Below, one piece after another: positions 1 to 13,100 of a stretch of 64,000 nucleotides of DNA. The translations under genes and the position numbers were made by a program. Below the pieces are notes generated by a model. That model saw only the letters and a list, made by a program, of their open reading frames with translations. It was not told the DNA's origin and ran no database searches. The DNA comes from Notospermus geniculatus (lineage: Eukaryota; Nemertea; Pilidiophora; Heteronemertea; Lineidae): the NCBI GenBank assembly GCA_002633025.1, contig NMRB01001193.1:131347-195346 (forward strand), in the 5' to 3' direction. Each line of letters starts with the position of its first letter. The first letter of the stretch is position 1.

Positions 1-596
1 TCAATTTGATTTATACTAGCGTGTATAGGCCTGTCTGATTTTGTTCTTACAAAAAATGATTGGAGATGCCAAAAGGCAATTGCATTTCATTGCATTCATA
101 AATGTTTTCCATTTCATTGATATTAATATTTTTTGATGCCAAAGTTCCAACATTTTGATTCCCTGGCTTTGTCATCAGTCTTCTTGGCAACAGTCAAAAG
201 GTCGGTGACACAGAGCGTTGCTATGTACACATTCTCAGGCTAAATTCATAAATTATTCCACGTTCAAGCTGCAATCAGCTGCCAAATCGGATCACCCCAT
301 CAGTGCTAACTGGGTTACTTTATGTAATGAAAAGAAAAAATCAATTAAATGTTGATAATAGTGAAAGAAACTAGCTCTTATTGCATCTTTTATTGAGCAT
401 TGGTAAAATATTTGCTGTTGGGCCTGTTATGCCTGACTGCACTCGCGCCCGCAGGCCATCCCGGGACTAACTAAGGCAGCTGTATTTGCGAGTTGGTATG
501 TCACACCACAGATGACGAAATATGCAGATCAAAATGGAAATGTAATCATCTCATTAGTGACATCTGTCCTGCTCTCCATTTTCCTCTCCACTTTGA

Positions 597-854
597 TTAA
601 AGGAGTTAGACGCCGAAGTTGTAAACAAGCTGGTTTGTTTACAAACATGGTCAGCAAACTAGTTTTATTCCTTCGTGAAGGTGGCAGCACCAGTAGCGCC
701 CCGTGATCGTTAGACTGGTGCCCGGTCCAATGCAACTCACTCACGATATTCATGTCAGTACCAATCACCGACAATAGGTGGCAGCACCAAAGGCGTCGCG
801 TGGATAGCGAACCAGTGAGTGAGTGTTTACAACTTGGACGTCCAGCTCCTTTAA
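597..854 (+). mobile_element. TTAA-bounded foldback MITE, family A copy 1
   Basis: The element begins TTAAAGGAGTTAGACGCCG and ends with the degenerate complement CTCCTTTAA. A TTAA at each edge is the target-site signature of piggyBac-type elements. Copies 2 and 3 are at 16847-17096 and 20136-20382. It lies in an intron or upstream part of the anoctamin gene, and no coding sequence is seen from 1 to 1064. Confidence 0.8.
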
Positions 855-1064
855 GGCCAATATTCCTTTTGGCTTTGGGCTTCATCAGATCTCCAATATG
901 GCCGCCGGAGCCACCATCTTGTGACTTTGGGGTCCATTTTCTTGATGGTCAGGGCTGCATAATTCGTTGTATTACTGTCACACCAACATGACATGGTTTG
1001 CAATGCTCTTGTTCCAATGTGATACCAATTCTTCCCTCACTTCCTCCATCTTTGTCATTTTCAG

Positions 1065-1165
1065 TGGACTTCGTCAGTGCCCCATTCCAGTTCGACAAAC
1101 GCCATCTATTTGAAGGCCACAAAAATGAAGACACATTCTTTCGTCCAGCACTCCGGAGTTACTTG
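1065..1165 (+). CDS. Anoctamin exon: N-terminal cytosolic domain
   Basis: First exon in the window, entered in phase 1 after TTTTCAG and ending at GTAAGT. It encodes FVSAPFQFDKRHLF followed by DTFFRPALRSYL, the (T)FF.PA.RS signature of the anoctamin N-terminal dimerisation domain. About 150-200 residues upstream must lie left of the window. Confidence 0.9.
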
Positions 1166-4100
1166 GTAAGTGTCGCTTTAACCTGAAAGTGACCTAAATC
1201 GGCCAATATTAGTGCTGGTAAAAATATCAGTGGCAGTGCTGGTGTAGCTGATAACTGCTCGGCTTCAGAAGTTTTCTGTTACTATGAGAAAGTCATTCAT
1301 AAGCGAGTGACGATTTGCTAAAACTTACTCAAGTTGAAGTTGCCCCTGTCTGTTTTCAGACACACCAAATACTCATTCATGTTGACATCAGGGAAAAATC
1401 AAGCGATGAAGAAGACAGCCTTGCAAAAAAAGGTAGGGATGATTATTCGGCTTATCTAGATTTAGCCTGGCAATAAAGTTTCTCTAAAGATGGGATTGGG
1501 AAGCCTCGAAATTGAAAAACATTATGTCAAAAAATCTAAATCAAAAAAATATCTCAACATCTTTTGAAAATCATAGACAACGGTCGGTGAATTAATGAAA
1601 ATGTGTAGGAAATAGTCAGCCGTCACAATAATACAATTGTTTGATGGCTATTTCCTACAGGCAGGGAGACTATTTCCTTGAGGTAGATGCAACCTTCGAG
1701 TGTTGTGTCAATAATTCATTATGAAGTACTCATTTATTCATCCCACTGTCATCCATGTCCACAACCAGGTTGAATCTGGAACCTGTGCAATATCACAGAG
1801 CTGTCATCAAAATGATTTCATTCCACAGAGATGCTGTTGATTCAGCCAATATTACTTCATTATTTTGTTTACTTTGGGATCCTCTGATTGCTGTGGGACC
1901 TGATGATTAATAGCGAGGTTTCGCAAATCTGATGAAACAAGAAGTAGGAAATACAAAATTCAACTTCATTTCCAGGATCTGATTTCAGGAGATGGTTGGT
2001 ACCACAAATGTCCCTGCTGCCAGTGCATCTTTTAGCATATCATGTAAGACTGAGAGAATTACGGTGCATCTTGAATTTTTAAATTTCCACTTCGTATCTA
2101 CGAAGTGGAAACGAAAGATAAATTTCAATGTTTAACACACACCATGACTCTAACGGTCTAACATCATTCGCTAAAAGACGCTCTTGCAGCAGGTGATATT
2201 TGTGGTATATACCAACCATATCTCCTGAAATACATTGTGTCATGGTCCAATTTCGTATTTTGTATACTTCGTGTTTCGTCAGATTTGCGAAACCTCACTA
2301 TATTATCAGTAGGAATACCACAGCAGTAAATGACAGAACTGGTCCAATCTTATCTATATGTCACCTGTTGAATGGTTCATTTACCTACACCGGTCATATT
2401 CTTTTCATACTATTAATCGGTGAGGTGACATGGTTGAATTGTTGTTGGGTAAACACCACACTTTTATAGGACATGTTTATATGTAATGAGATGGAAGCGT
2501 GAATCTCCATTAGGCCTAACTTGACAATGGGCATTATTCCATGCATCATTTATGACGGATATGTACCGGGTACTGAGTCTTATTTGAAAGTAAAAAGACC
2601 GAATAGGCCCTACCAAGGAATATCTCCAAATCCACGAAGGCTAGCCTACCAAATTTGTACAGTGGAACGTCCCTTAATGGACACCTCTGCCAGGAGGACA
2701 CCTCTCTAATCAGGACACCAATGTTCATTTCAACCTCTGTAATCAGGACACCTCTCAATTAAGGACAGCATTTGTCAGTCCCGAAGGTGTCCTTAATAGA
2801 GAGGTTCCACTGTATTTCTATCCAATATGAAGAAATATGTTGGGCTTAAAACAATGCTATTTGGATGAATTAAGAAATATAGGAAGACAGCAAAAATCAC
2901 TTTTTCAAAGATAAATTTTTGAAAAACCGATAAGAAAAAGGAAACATGATGGCTCTTGTTCTTCCATTTAGTTTTACGCCGATTATCCGCCCCGATAATT
3001 CCAATTTTACGCCGAGTGTCTGGGTATGACGAGGGTAACCAAGGGAACCATGATATCCCGACTCCTGTTGGTAGGACTATGATCATTACTAAAGATTCAT
3101 GACTTTACACTTAAGCACTGCTCCAAGTCTGTGCGAGTCAGTTGGCTCTAAAGGAGCAACCTAACCACAAAATATATGTGACCCGGCACACCAAAATGAG
3201 TCGGAAGTCGCACAGAAGAAGACCGAAGGTGGAACCGGACAGCAACCACAGAAATCGACCAAGTCAGATTTCACAATGGGCAGACAATCCTGAAATCAAC
3301 GAACCGTTGGGGTCACCTTGGACATGTTGGGTCTTCTTATGTGCGCATTCCGACTCATTTTGTCGTGCCGGGTCACAATGGACACGGTTTGTGTCATTGA
3401 CCTAAAGCACTAGAAGTCGTAGGAAATCAACAATGGTGAATAGCACACCGCCCGGTTTCTATTTTTACCAGCGAAGGTCGGACAAATATTAGATAACAAG
3501 TAGACTTTACTGAGTGACCACATTGTCGTTGGTGAGACAGGACAAAAGCAGGGTCGGACAAACACAATGAAATTGACACGGACGACGTCACTCGGGCGGT
3601 TCGCTATTGCCCATTGAGAACCATTTGCAGGAGAAAACTCTCACATGGAGCAGGCCTTTAAATTTCATAGCCATTGCTATTCGTATTACCGGTACTGCCT
3701 CTGCATGAAGCATTTGGGACCCACGCGACCTTCTGCTGACAATTTTTGGCTACGAAGTGTCAATGCAAACAAAAGGTCTAAGCCGCCTTAAAGCACCATG
3801 GTATTGCCACTTTCTGTCGACAGCCGGCGCCACCGGTACCCGTTCTCCAATAATGTAGTTAAGCCTTTCGCCCCAGTGTTGGAGAATGTATGATTGCACT
3901 ACAATGCACATAGTAGCATGCGTAATTTACCAAGTCGTCAATAGAGGGCTAACGCGGGTAGGTGTAACGCAGGATTGGGAAGCAATACTGTGGTCCTTTG
4001 AGCACTGGTATAAACATGGAGGTATTATTGAGAAGGAGCGAGCACGGCCCTAATCGCTGTGACCACAATTCCACGCCCCCATTGTTTGCCTTTGTTCTCG

Positions 4101-7100
4101 CCTATTGTCCGGTACGCAAGCTGAGCTCCTTGAAGGCAATCATGAATTCCACACAACTCTCAAAGTGCAGCGCCATCTATAATTGATATCGCGTCGACCC
4201 TAGTCTCGTGCCACCAGACTCTGCAATTTTCAATTTTAGAGTCTGGTCCAGATGGTACCTTTTGCTTGTAAAAACCATCATGGCGGACAATCTACCGCCG
4301 ATGACGTAGAACACAATGCACAATCAAAGCAAAAAGCATTCAGCGTGCGAGTAAAACTGCAGTATTTTGTACCCTTTGCTGTTAGCCCTACCGCACTTTT
4401 TATACTACAATTTCGTCCTCAATCGAAAAATTATATACATACCTGTCGGAATTCCAATGAAAGACACTATAAATTGACTTGACAACACAGATTGAGGCGA
4501 TTCATATCACGCTTCGAGTGATCTGGGCGNTTTTAAGGTAAACATGATAATGATAATGATAATGAGATTCTTCGCATCTGAAAAGTTTGAAGAGGATTGC
4601 GTTATGATAGTTTAAAAGATGAAGAGTTCAGGTAACATATACGGGTGGTCGTTTCAGTGCGAGATGCTGCGAGGTGCTGTTTTTGACGCCATGAAAACGA
4701 TGAATTTTTCAGTTTTCGTGCGTTGGCAACGTCCACTGCCATTGTTCCCTTCTATTGTTTGGACTCTGACCATTGTACAAGGGAAGTGCTGACTGCACAC
4801 GGAAATTACCGAAGATTAGATCGGCTTTTTCCGACCATCATGCGGCGTTATTAGCCTATTGTCCCCCTAATCACTTTAGCAAACAGCGGAACGATGATTG
4901 TACTGTTTGATGTGAGGTCCGTGCTCGCTCCTTCTCAATAATACCTCCATGGTATAAACCACTGCCCATTAAATAATCAACAGTTGGCTTCAAAAAGAAG
5001 TATCTGCTGTGATCCTGCCACTGCGGGGAGCAGTCAAGAACTTCCTATGACCTTTCTTTGATTATCAAATGATATAATTTCAGTCTCAAGTAATTAATTC
5101 TTTGATTACCAATACTAATTAGTGACCTACACTAACGAGATAGTGTTTTACTGTTGCCATAGCAACTGATCAGATCCATTGGTAAATGTGAAAATCTACA
5201 TTTGTACGTACGAACACTTACCCTTTTATTGACAAAGTTACCATGCCCAGTGAAGATGGAAGAAAATGTTGGCGAAAAATCCACATTTTAAAATGTCATT
5301 AAAATCCTCAGCAGCCATTCTTGTCACATCATGCACACCACAGTCTTTTACGTTCTTTTAATTAAATCTTTTTACCTGTGGACCATATTTGAATATGTAC
5401 ACAAAGACACGCTACTTCTTTCCTTCTTCTCATCTGTTTTATCCAATCTTTTCATTTGTAATGTTTGTGTCGATAGACAATCATGTGAAAAGAAAATATG
5501 GTAAGATGGCATGAATATTTTGAAGTCATATTGGTAACTAAGAATTGATCACACATGCACACATGATTGATATAATATGTATTTCTCTGTTTTAGTCCTT
5601 TAGTCCAAGAATGAAGTGCACGACTTCTTATAGTTCTGTATTAGCAAAGTGAAAATGTTGTCATAATGTTATGTTTGCACCTCAAACGTTTGCTGTGACA
5701 TCTTATTATGAAAGCTCCCAAGTGTATTGATAAGATATAGCTTTGGACGTATGTTGTAATATGGGGATGCTGTAGTCATGGAGTTAAGAAAGATACAAAG
5801 CCAGACTGTACGAAGAAGCAGCATGTTTCATGCAAACTTGATGCGTGAAATGGGCACAAAACAGGAGCGTACAAGGTGCATTGCATCAGGTATCTACCTC
5901 AGTCACAAAATGGAGGTATGTTTGATGCATATGCACCAAATGGGCATAAAACAGGAGTATACCTGGTGCATTGCCACAGGTACATGTATCTACCTCACAA
6001 GATGAAGGTATGTTAGATGCACATGCACCAATCCTACATCAAGTTAAAGCTTGTCATTTAAAAGTCATTCTTTTCTCTTTCAAAAAGGCTTGCCATATCT
6101 GCTGATGAAGAAGACATACACGGACAGCCTTCTGCTGCACGAAAAATCAGAGGAAGACCCCATCGTACACGAATTGATCGAGCTTCGTCAAAAACATGGG
6201 CTTATGTCGGAAGAAGCTGCGGAAAAGTTGAAGACGACAGAAGTGGATCCGGACCCTCGGAAACAGATGAACCACACATGGACTAAGATTAACAAATATC
6301 AACCATTGTGGCGGATACGAAATTATTTCGGTGAAAAGATTGGATTTTATTTTGCCTGGTCAGGGCAGTTGATAACTTCACTGTGGATTCCTACGATTTT
6401 TGGATTTTGTATATTTTTGTACGGATTATACCTCAGGTAAGTTTATATTACACTATATGCCTTTGTTTCTTTAGGGGGAGGGGCATTCGGGGTGAGGCAG
6501 GTGCTCAACCCTGTAAAGTGGGCATGGCTGCTAAAAAGTAACCCGTGAAAATGAAATGCAATATTTGAAGTACAATTTTATCTCCCTATTTTTTGAGCTA
6601 TAGACAGTTCTCAAATTGACGTCACAACCTCGGTCTGAAACTGAATGACGTGACGCAGAGAACCCATGACAGTGGCTTCGACGACGTTGCATCAGAGTCG
6701 GCCATTGCTGAATCATGAATGGCGTCATCTCAGCTGGTTTCAGATCGAGGTTGTGGTTGCGATTTTGGCGGAAGTGCACAGATCTGTGTATTCGAGATTC
6801 GTCTATTAGCTTATTACGAAGAAGTAATACACAATCAAAGCAAAAACATTTGGCATTCAGTGACAACAAGTTGTTAGCCCAACTGTTGGTTTTTCAAAGC
6901 AGTATTGTATCATTTTCCTGTCATTTCTCTCTGCAGTGTCAAAAGACATACCACCGGTGGAACTTTGAATGTCAAAAACACAACGCTGACATCTGGTAAT
7001 GTGACAACTACACCAGATCCTTTAGCGGAGTAAGTCGATCAGCAGCTTCTTATTGACGTCATTATAATATCCTATAACGAAATTGAAAACAAATCATTTC

Positions 7101-10100
7101 ATGGTAGGAAATGTCATAAATGCAGAAACAGTCACCATCTTTTACATTTAAACGCTTGGGGGGGGGGGGGTTACATACCCGAATGTCCAGACTACTCTGA
7201 ATGACCATTAGAAAAGTTTGGTCTGCACATCTGGTGCTCACCAGTCTATCTGGCCTGACGGCCATCTAGCCTGGTTCGAATCCATCACATTTCCCGTTTC
7301 TGAGGTGGTGAGAGCCTCAGCCAATCATCAGGGCGCGAAGGAAAATTGACGTGCCAATCAAAATCCATGTTGCAAATTCGAGCGTGAAGAGCAAAGAAAG
7401 TGTCCAACGGTGATTTGTTTCACGAGTTCTGATTGGCTCGGAGGCGGGGTCAAGTAGGGGTCAGGTTCATTAATAATTTATGCATTAACGGAAAAGATGA
7501 CATGATTCGGACAAGGCTAAAGACGGAGTCGATAGCCTTGTTTGGACAAGATGGGTCTGCAGAGCTATGGATGAAAACAGGCCTGGGGATGACCAAACAT
7601 TCGTCTTCAGAGCCTTTGACAGACGTAGGTCACCAGAGCTTTGGTGACACAACCTTGGTTGATGGGGTAAGGTCTATGGTGTTGCCATTGAAATGACTTT
7701 CCCCCTCTGACTTGAGACATGGTGCAAGCAACACAGTACATGTATAATTCGACAGCATGAATTCCTCTTGTTATTTGAAGTTGACAATCATAAAAGTGCT
7801 TCATTTACAGCGGGCCTGTGACATTTACTGATGTGTGAGTACAGACTGTGTTTTAAGTTGAAGGAGAATAGACTTGTATCATTCTGTTATTTTTCCCCTT
7901 TCATAGTTGATGTTGTGATTGTGAAGCACAGCACACTTTCTCAGTTGTGACTGAAATAAATGTCAGTTATTCATTTCAGTACACCTTTATATGTACAGTG
8001 CAACCTCGCTATAACGAACTGCTTGGGATCCAAGGGTAAAGTTCGTTATAGTGAGGGGTTCGTTATAGCGTGGAATCCGACAAAGGCGAGTCTGTATGGT
8101 CAATGGCAATGGTCCGAGGATGTACATTGACATGTGTGCACTGAAAACGCTGTCAATGTTTATAAATGAAAGTTTCGATGTCTCAATTTGTTATTAAATT
8201 CCAAATTAAGCAAACAGGTAATTAAAGAACACATTAACTTATGTAATTTGTAATATGTAGGCCTATTCATTGACTGTGATTAGTTTCACGGGAAATTGCA
8301 CATGCCCGACAGAGTTGGATCAACCAGCTGACAGGGGCTACAGGGAACCTGAAAAATAGCCCTGTGTGAAAATTTTCGGGTCCATTGGGAAGGGTTCGTT
8401 ATATCGAGGTTCGTTACAGCGAGGTTGCACTGTATTTGCTTTACACTTCAATGTCGATTTTGACAGATATTTCATTTGCACGTCTTCTGGTTCTGGGTCT
8501 CTCTGCTTCATTTCAGTGCATTGATTTTTCAGTGATGGGTTGCGATCTTCCATTAGGCCTAACCCAATAGAGCCCATGCTGCCCTAAACCACCCTGCCGT
8601 GAGCCGCCTAGAAGACCACACCCACTTTTTGACATACTAGTATCCCCATCACCTCTAATGTACCAACTACTGCCGGCAGCATCACAATCTGCCATGTCTC
8701 CAGGCGCCGATACCGCCATAACTGCCTTAACTGCCATAACTGCCTCTTCTCTAGGCCTATTCAACTATGCTGCTTGACATTCTAAATGTACCGGTACACC
8801 GAAGTGAAGAGCCTTGCACTCCTATTAAACCTGTTAATCTTTTATATTAAAAGAAAACAATTTGTAATTTCAGTCTCGTGGCAAAGTTGAGTGCAGTATT
8901 GGACATCATCAAAGAGTCATTTGACAATGAAGTCACTCCATGGTTTTCACTCATCATATGCTTATGGGGTGAGTTCACCATCTCTCCGCCTTTTTGGTGC
9001 CAAAGGATGCGTTCAGAAAGTTCTTCAAGGAAACTCAAGGGAGGCGCGAGAGCGTTCAGAAAGGTATTTGGCAAGTGGCCAAGGGTTCCTCGAGGCTGGC
9101 CGAGTCGCTCCCTTGGGGGAACTCCTGGCATGCATTTCGTTTCCTTTCTTTCAAAATGAATGGCCAAACACGCAAGACATGGAATATCTCATGACTGCAA
9201 CACCACAGTAGTACCTTTCCCCAAGGAAGCGCAAATATTGTTCGGAAATTCACCTTCACTGGGCATGCTCACAATCCCCGAGAATGACAATCATCATCAT
9301 GGAGAATGACAATCATCATCATGGAGAATGGCCATCATCATCATGGAGAATGGCCATCATCATCATGGAGAATGACAATCATCATCATGGACAGGGATCG
9401 CGTTAAGGTGCGTCCATGCGTCCCTGGACGCATGAAATCAACTTCAGACGCAACTTGAGAAAAAAAGTTTCCTGCAAAAACGTCCTCCTGAGATATTCAG
9501 GACGCAACGTAAGACGCCTAATTTTTTCATTCTTGCAATTGAAAAACGTCCATGCCAATATGGCCGTATGAATTTTTGGGATCTATGAGGAAAAAAACGC
9601 CCCCTTAGGCCTATTGACGCCGTCTCTGCGTTACCACGCGCACTGTCAACATACCTCTTCATAGGTCTATTTGCTGGTCTTCCCTGCAAAAGAGTCCATT
9701 TAGTTGGACTCATGGGAATCGAATTTGGACTCCTCATTTTCAAGCAATCTGACGCAAAAAGAGTCCACTTGAAAAAAATGGACTCATGAAAAAAAATCCT
9801 TAATGCTACCACTGATGGAGAATGACAATCATCATCATGGAGAATGACAATCATCATCATGGAGAAGACCATCATCATCATGGAGAATGACAATCATCAT
9901 CATGGAGAATGACAATCATCATCATGGAGAATGACAATCATCATCATGGAGAATGACAATCATCATCATGGAGAAGACCATCATCATCATGGAGAATGAC
10001 AATCATCATCATGGAGAATGACAATCATCATCATGGAGAATGACAATCATCATCATGGAGAATGACAATCATCATCATGGAGAAGACCATCATCATCATG

Positions 10101-13100
10101 GAGAATGACAATCATCATCATGGAGAATGACAATCATCATCATGGAGAATGACAATCATCATCATGGAGAATGACAGTCATCATCATGGAGAATGACAGT
10201 CATCATCATGGAGAATGACAGTCATCCTCATGGAGAATGACAGTCATCATCATGGAGAATGACAGTCATCGTCATGGAGAATGAATGGCCGGCCCTTCTG
10301 TGAAATGTGCTTGTGAAAGGGGCATCTCAGTTTGGCCTTCATTGATGTCTTTGATTAGAGGGAGGCCAGATAACCATGACCTTGATCTTCTCCTTGTAGG
10401 ATAATTAGTTCATGTATTCTTTTATGTCAGGTACCATCTTCCTCGAGAGCTGGAAACGAAAAAATGCTGTGTTGGCGTACGAATGGGATGTTGACTCCTT
10501 TGAGTACACCGAACCAGACAGACCTGAGTTCTTTGGCCTCAAGACTAGACCAGTAAGTTCTGGTGCTAACAAGCCACAAATTGATATCTTTGTTGACATT
10601 CATATGGTGTAGTTAATTACAAAATGCTCCACTGGCCAACTTTCCCAAAGGGTTCACTAAGTAGTCAACAGCTTTTAGCATCTTGTGTCCTGCTTGATCA
10701 GTTGATGTCATGCTGAATGCTTGATTCCACCCCTCAAGGATGATGTCTAATTGCCTTCATAACTACATGTATAGCCCTTGTTACACTACATAAAAAACCC
10801 GTGTCGAACCCGGGTTTTTTCTGTCCACACCTGGTAAAAACGCGGTGTAATAATGCCCTCCGAGCTCGAACGGGTTTTGGAGGGCTTAATTTAGGTCCCC
10901 GTCACAAAATTTCAGTAGTGTTGACGGGCACCGGGCATCAGGAGGGATTTTTCAGAGCCGGGCTAGACCCGGGTGTCAAAAAACACGGGGATTTCTATGT
11001 AGTGTAACCACGGCTTATGTTGTAGGCTCACGTGTAGGCCTCATTTGAGACCAAATAACGGGCTTATCCTGTTTGTTATCTAATTTAGGATCCAGTGACG
11101 AATGAAGAGACATGGTATTACCCATTATGGCGACAGTTCTTGAAGTTTCTCATCTCAGGATCTGTGCTTGTTGTTATGGTAAGTTGAGGAGGAACATTGG
11201 TATGAATAAAGTCTACTCGTTAACCGGGAAATCATAGATCCTGATGCTGCCATGGGGTCACAATGCACTAGCATCATAAAAAAACAATGCACTCTGTGAT
11301 GATGTCATAAAGATGCAATATCTGGTACTGAAGCAGTTAAAGCCCCACTGTATTGAATTACGATATTTTCAAAATGTTGGGAGAATGCACATTGAGGTCT
11401 CATGGCCTCTTGTAGGCCCCCAAAATGCCTGCCTCATACCTAATTCAGAGAATCAAGGCCTAGTTTTCAGCACACATAGTAAAAACGACAGGGAGAGCTC
11501 CAATTTATTCAAATGGAGCGTAGTACATCTTACACTACAATGACGTTGTGACGTCGTCCACTGACGTCGAGAATTGCGGAGATGATTTGTGCCTTTCAAA
11601 TTCAATACAGTGGGGGTTTAATGCTTTTACTCCACTTTTGCACAAGCATGACAAGGACATCCAACACGTTAACTTTGTTCTTCCAAACTGTCTGCGTAAA
11701 TCATGCTGTATATTGTTTGTAATTGTGGACTCCGACTATAAAGCAAAAGGCCTTGAACTTAACCATTTGGTGTGTATGTACCTTTGCATGAGATTTGGTT
11801 ACTCTAGGTGGCTTATTCCCTCTTTACTTATGTACTCAAGGTCAATTTCCCTGTCACTCTTCAGAAAGAAACTTTATTGTTTGTTTCTAGGTGACAGTGG
11901 TCCTGATCAGTGTTGGCGCGGTTGTGGTGTATCGCGTCATCATCAGCGTTGATTATTGCGGGTCAATGGAGGGGTGGCAGTGTCTAGCATCCTCGACAGT
12001 GGCATCAGCAATCATGAATGCTATATCCATTCTCATACTTGGAAAGGTAAAGTGCCCAAGTTGTATGTTCCATCGTGAAATTTCAAAGCTTCCCGTCACG
12101 TCACCTTCGGACTTCGCTGAGAGGGCAGAGACCAAAGGCGCAGAATCAGATCAGGACAAGAACAATTCTGCCTTTTGTCATACAGTATTACGTCTATTAA
12201 AGCACAAGATATCCAAAAAAGAACACAAGAAATGACACACGAAATGATAGTAAAAGTAAAGTCGTCTCCAAATTTTGCATATTTTCGACCCCAATCAGGG
12301 TCTTCCTCAGGTACTTTTTACTAGAGAAAGTGCCTAAGGAAGACCCCAGTTGGGGTCAAAAATTTGAAAAATTCAGAGATGACTTTACTTTTGCTATTAT
12401 TAAAGCATGCATGTTCTATCCTTTCAGTTTTACGATTTCCTTGCTGTAAAGTTTACTGACTGGGGTAAGTTGATATATGAAAATACTCAGTCACAGCTGG
12501 ATCTATGTCCTTAGTGCATATCAAAAGAAGGAAAATACTTTCAGTCTCAGGCGGGGATCCCAGGGGGGGCACACCTGATGCACGCCCCCTTTTGGTCAAC
12601 AAATCTGTAAAATTGACCATGAAATTCTGAAATTTGGAGCAAATCATTGAAATTTACCGCAGATTTCAATGTTTCTGGCACAGTGCCCCCTCTTTTCCTA
12701 AACTGTGGATCTGTCCCTGAGTCTCGATACGTGTATGTTGCCCTCTCCCTCCAATGAAGAAAAATATCTTTTTCAAATTTCGGCCGTTCTTTGCAGAGAA
12801 TCATCGGACAAAGACGTCGTACGATAATGCACTCATCATCAAGCTGTTCGCATTCAGCTTTGCCAACAGCTATGCTTCCTGCTTCTACATTGCTTTCTTC
12901 CGTGGGGTAAGTTTTGTGGTCATTTTTTGGGGGGGGGGGTTAAACTTCCCAAATCAGATGGTATCGAGATGGTGAGTTTTGTTCCCATTCCTTCTTTCAG
13001 AACATCAAGACATTGTTTGCCAATGGTGTCTTGGGTCTCGGTCCGAAGTATGTTGACGTCTGCAGTGGCACAGATGGAACAAATTGTATGTCCATGTTGT

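Noticed and set aside
9444-9893. 149-codon minus-strand ORF
   Set aside because: It runs through the hAT-like insertion and satellite; the M/D-rich part is only the translated 22-bp repeat.
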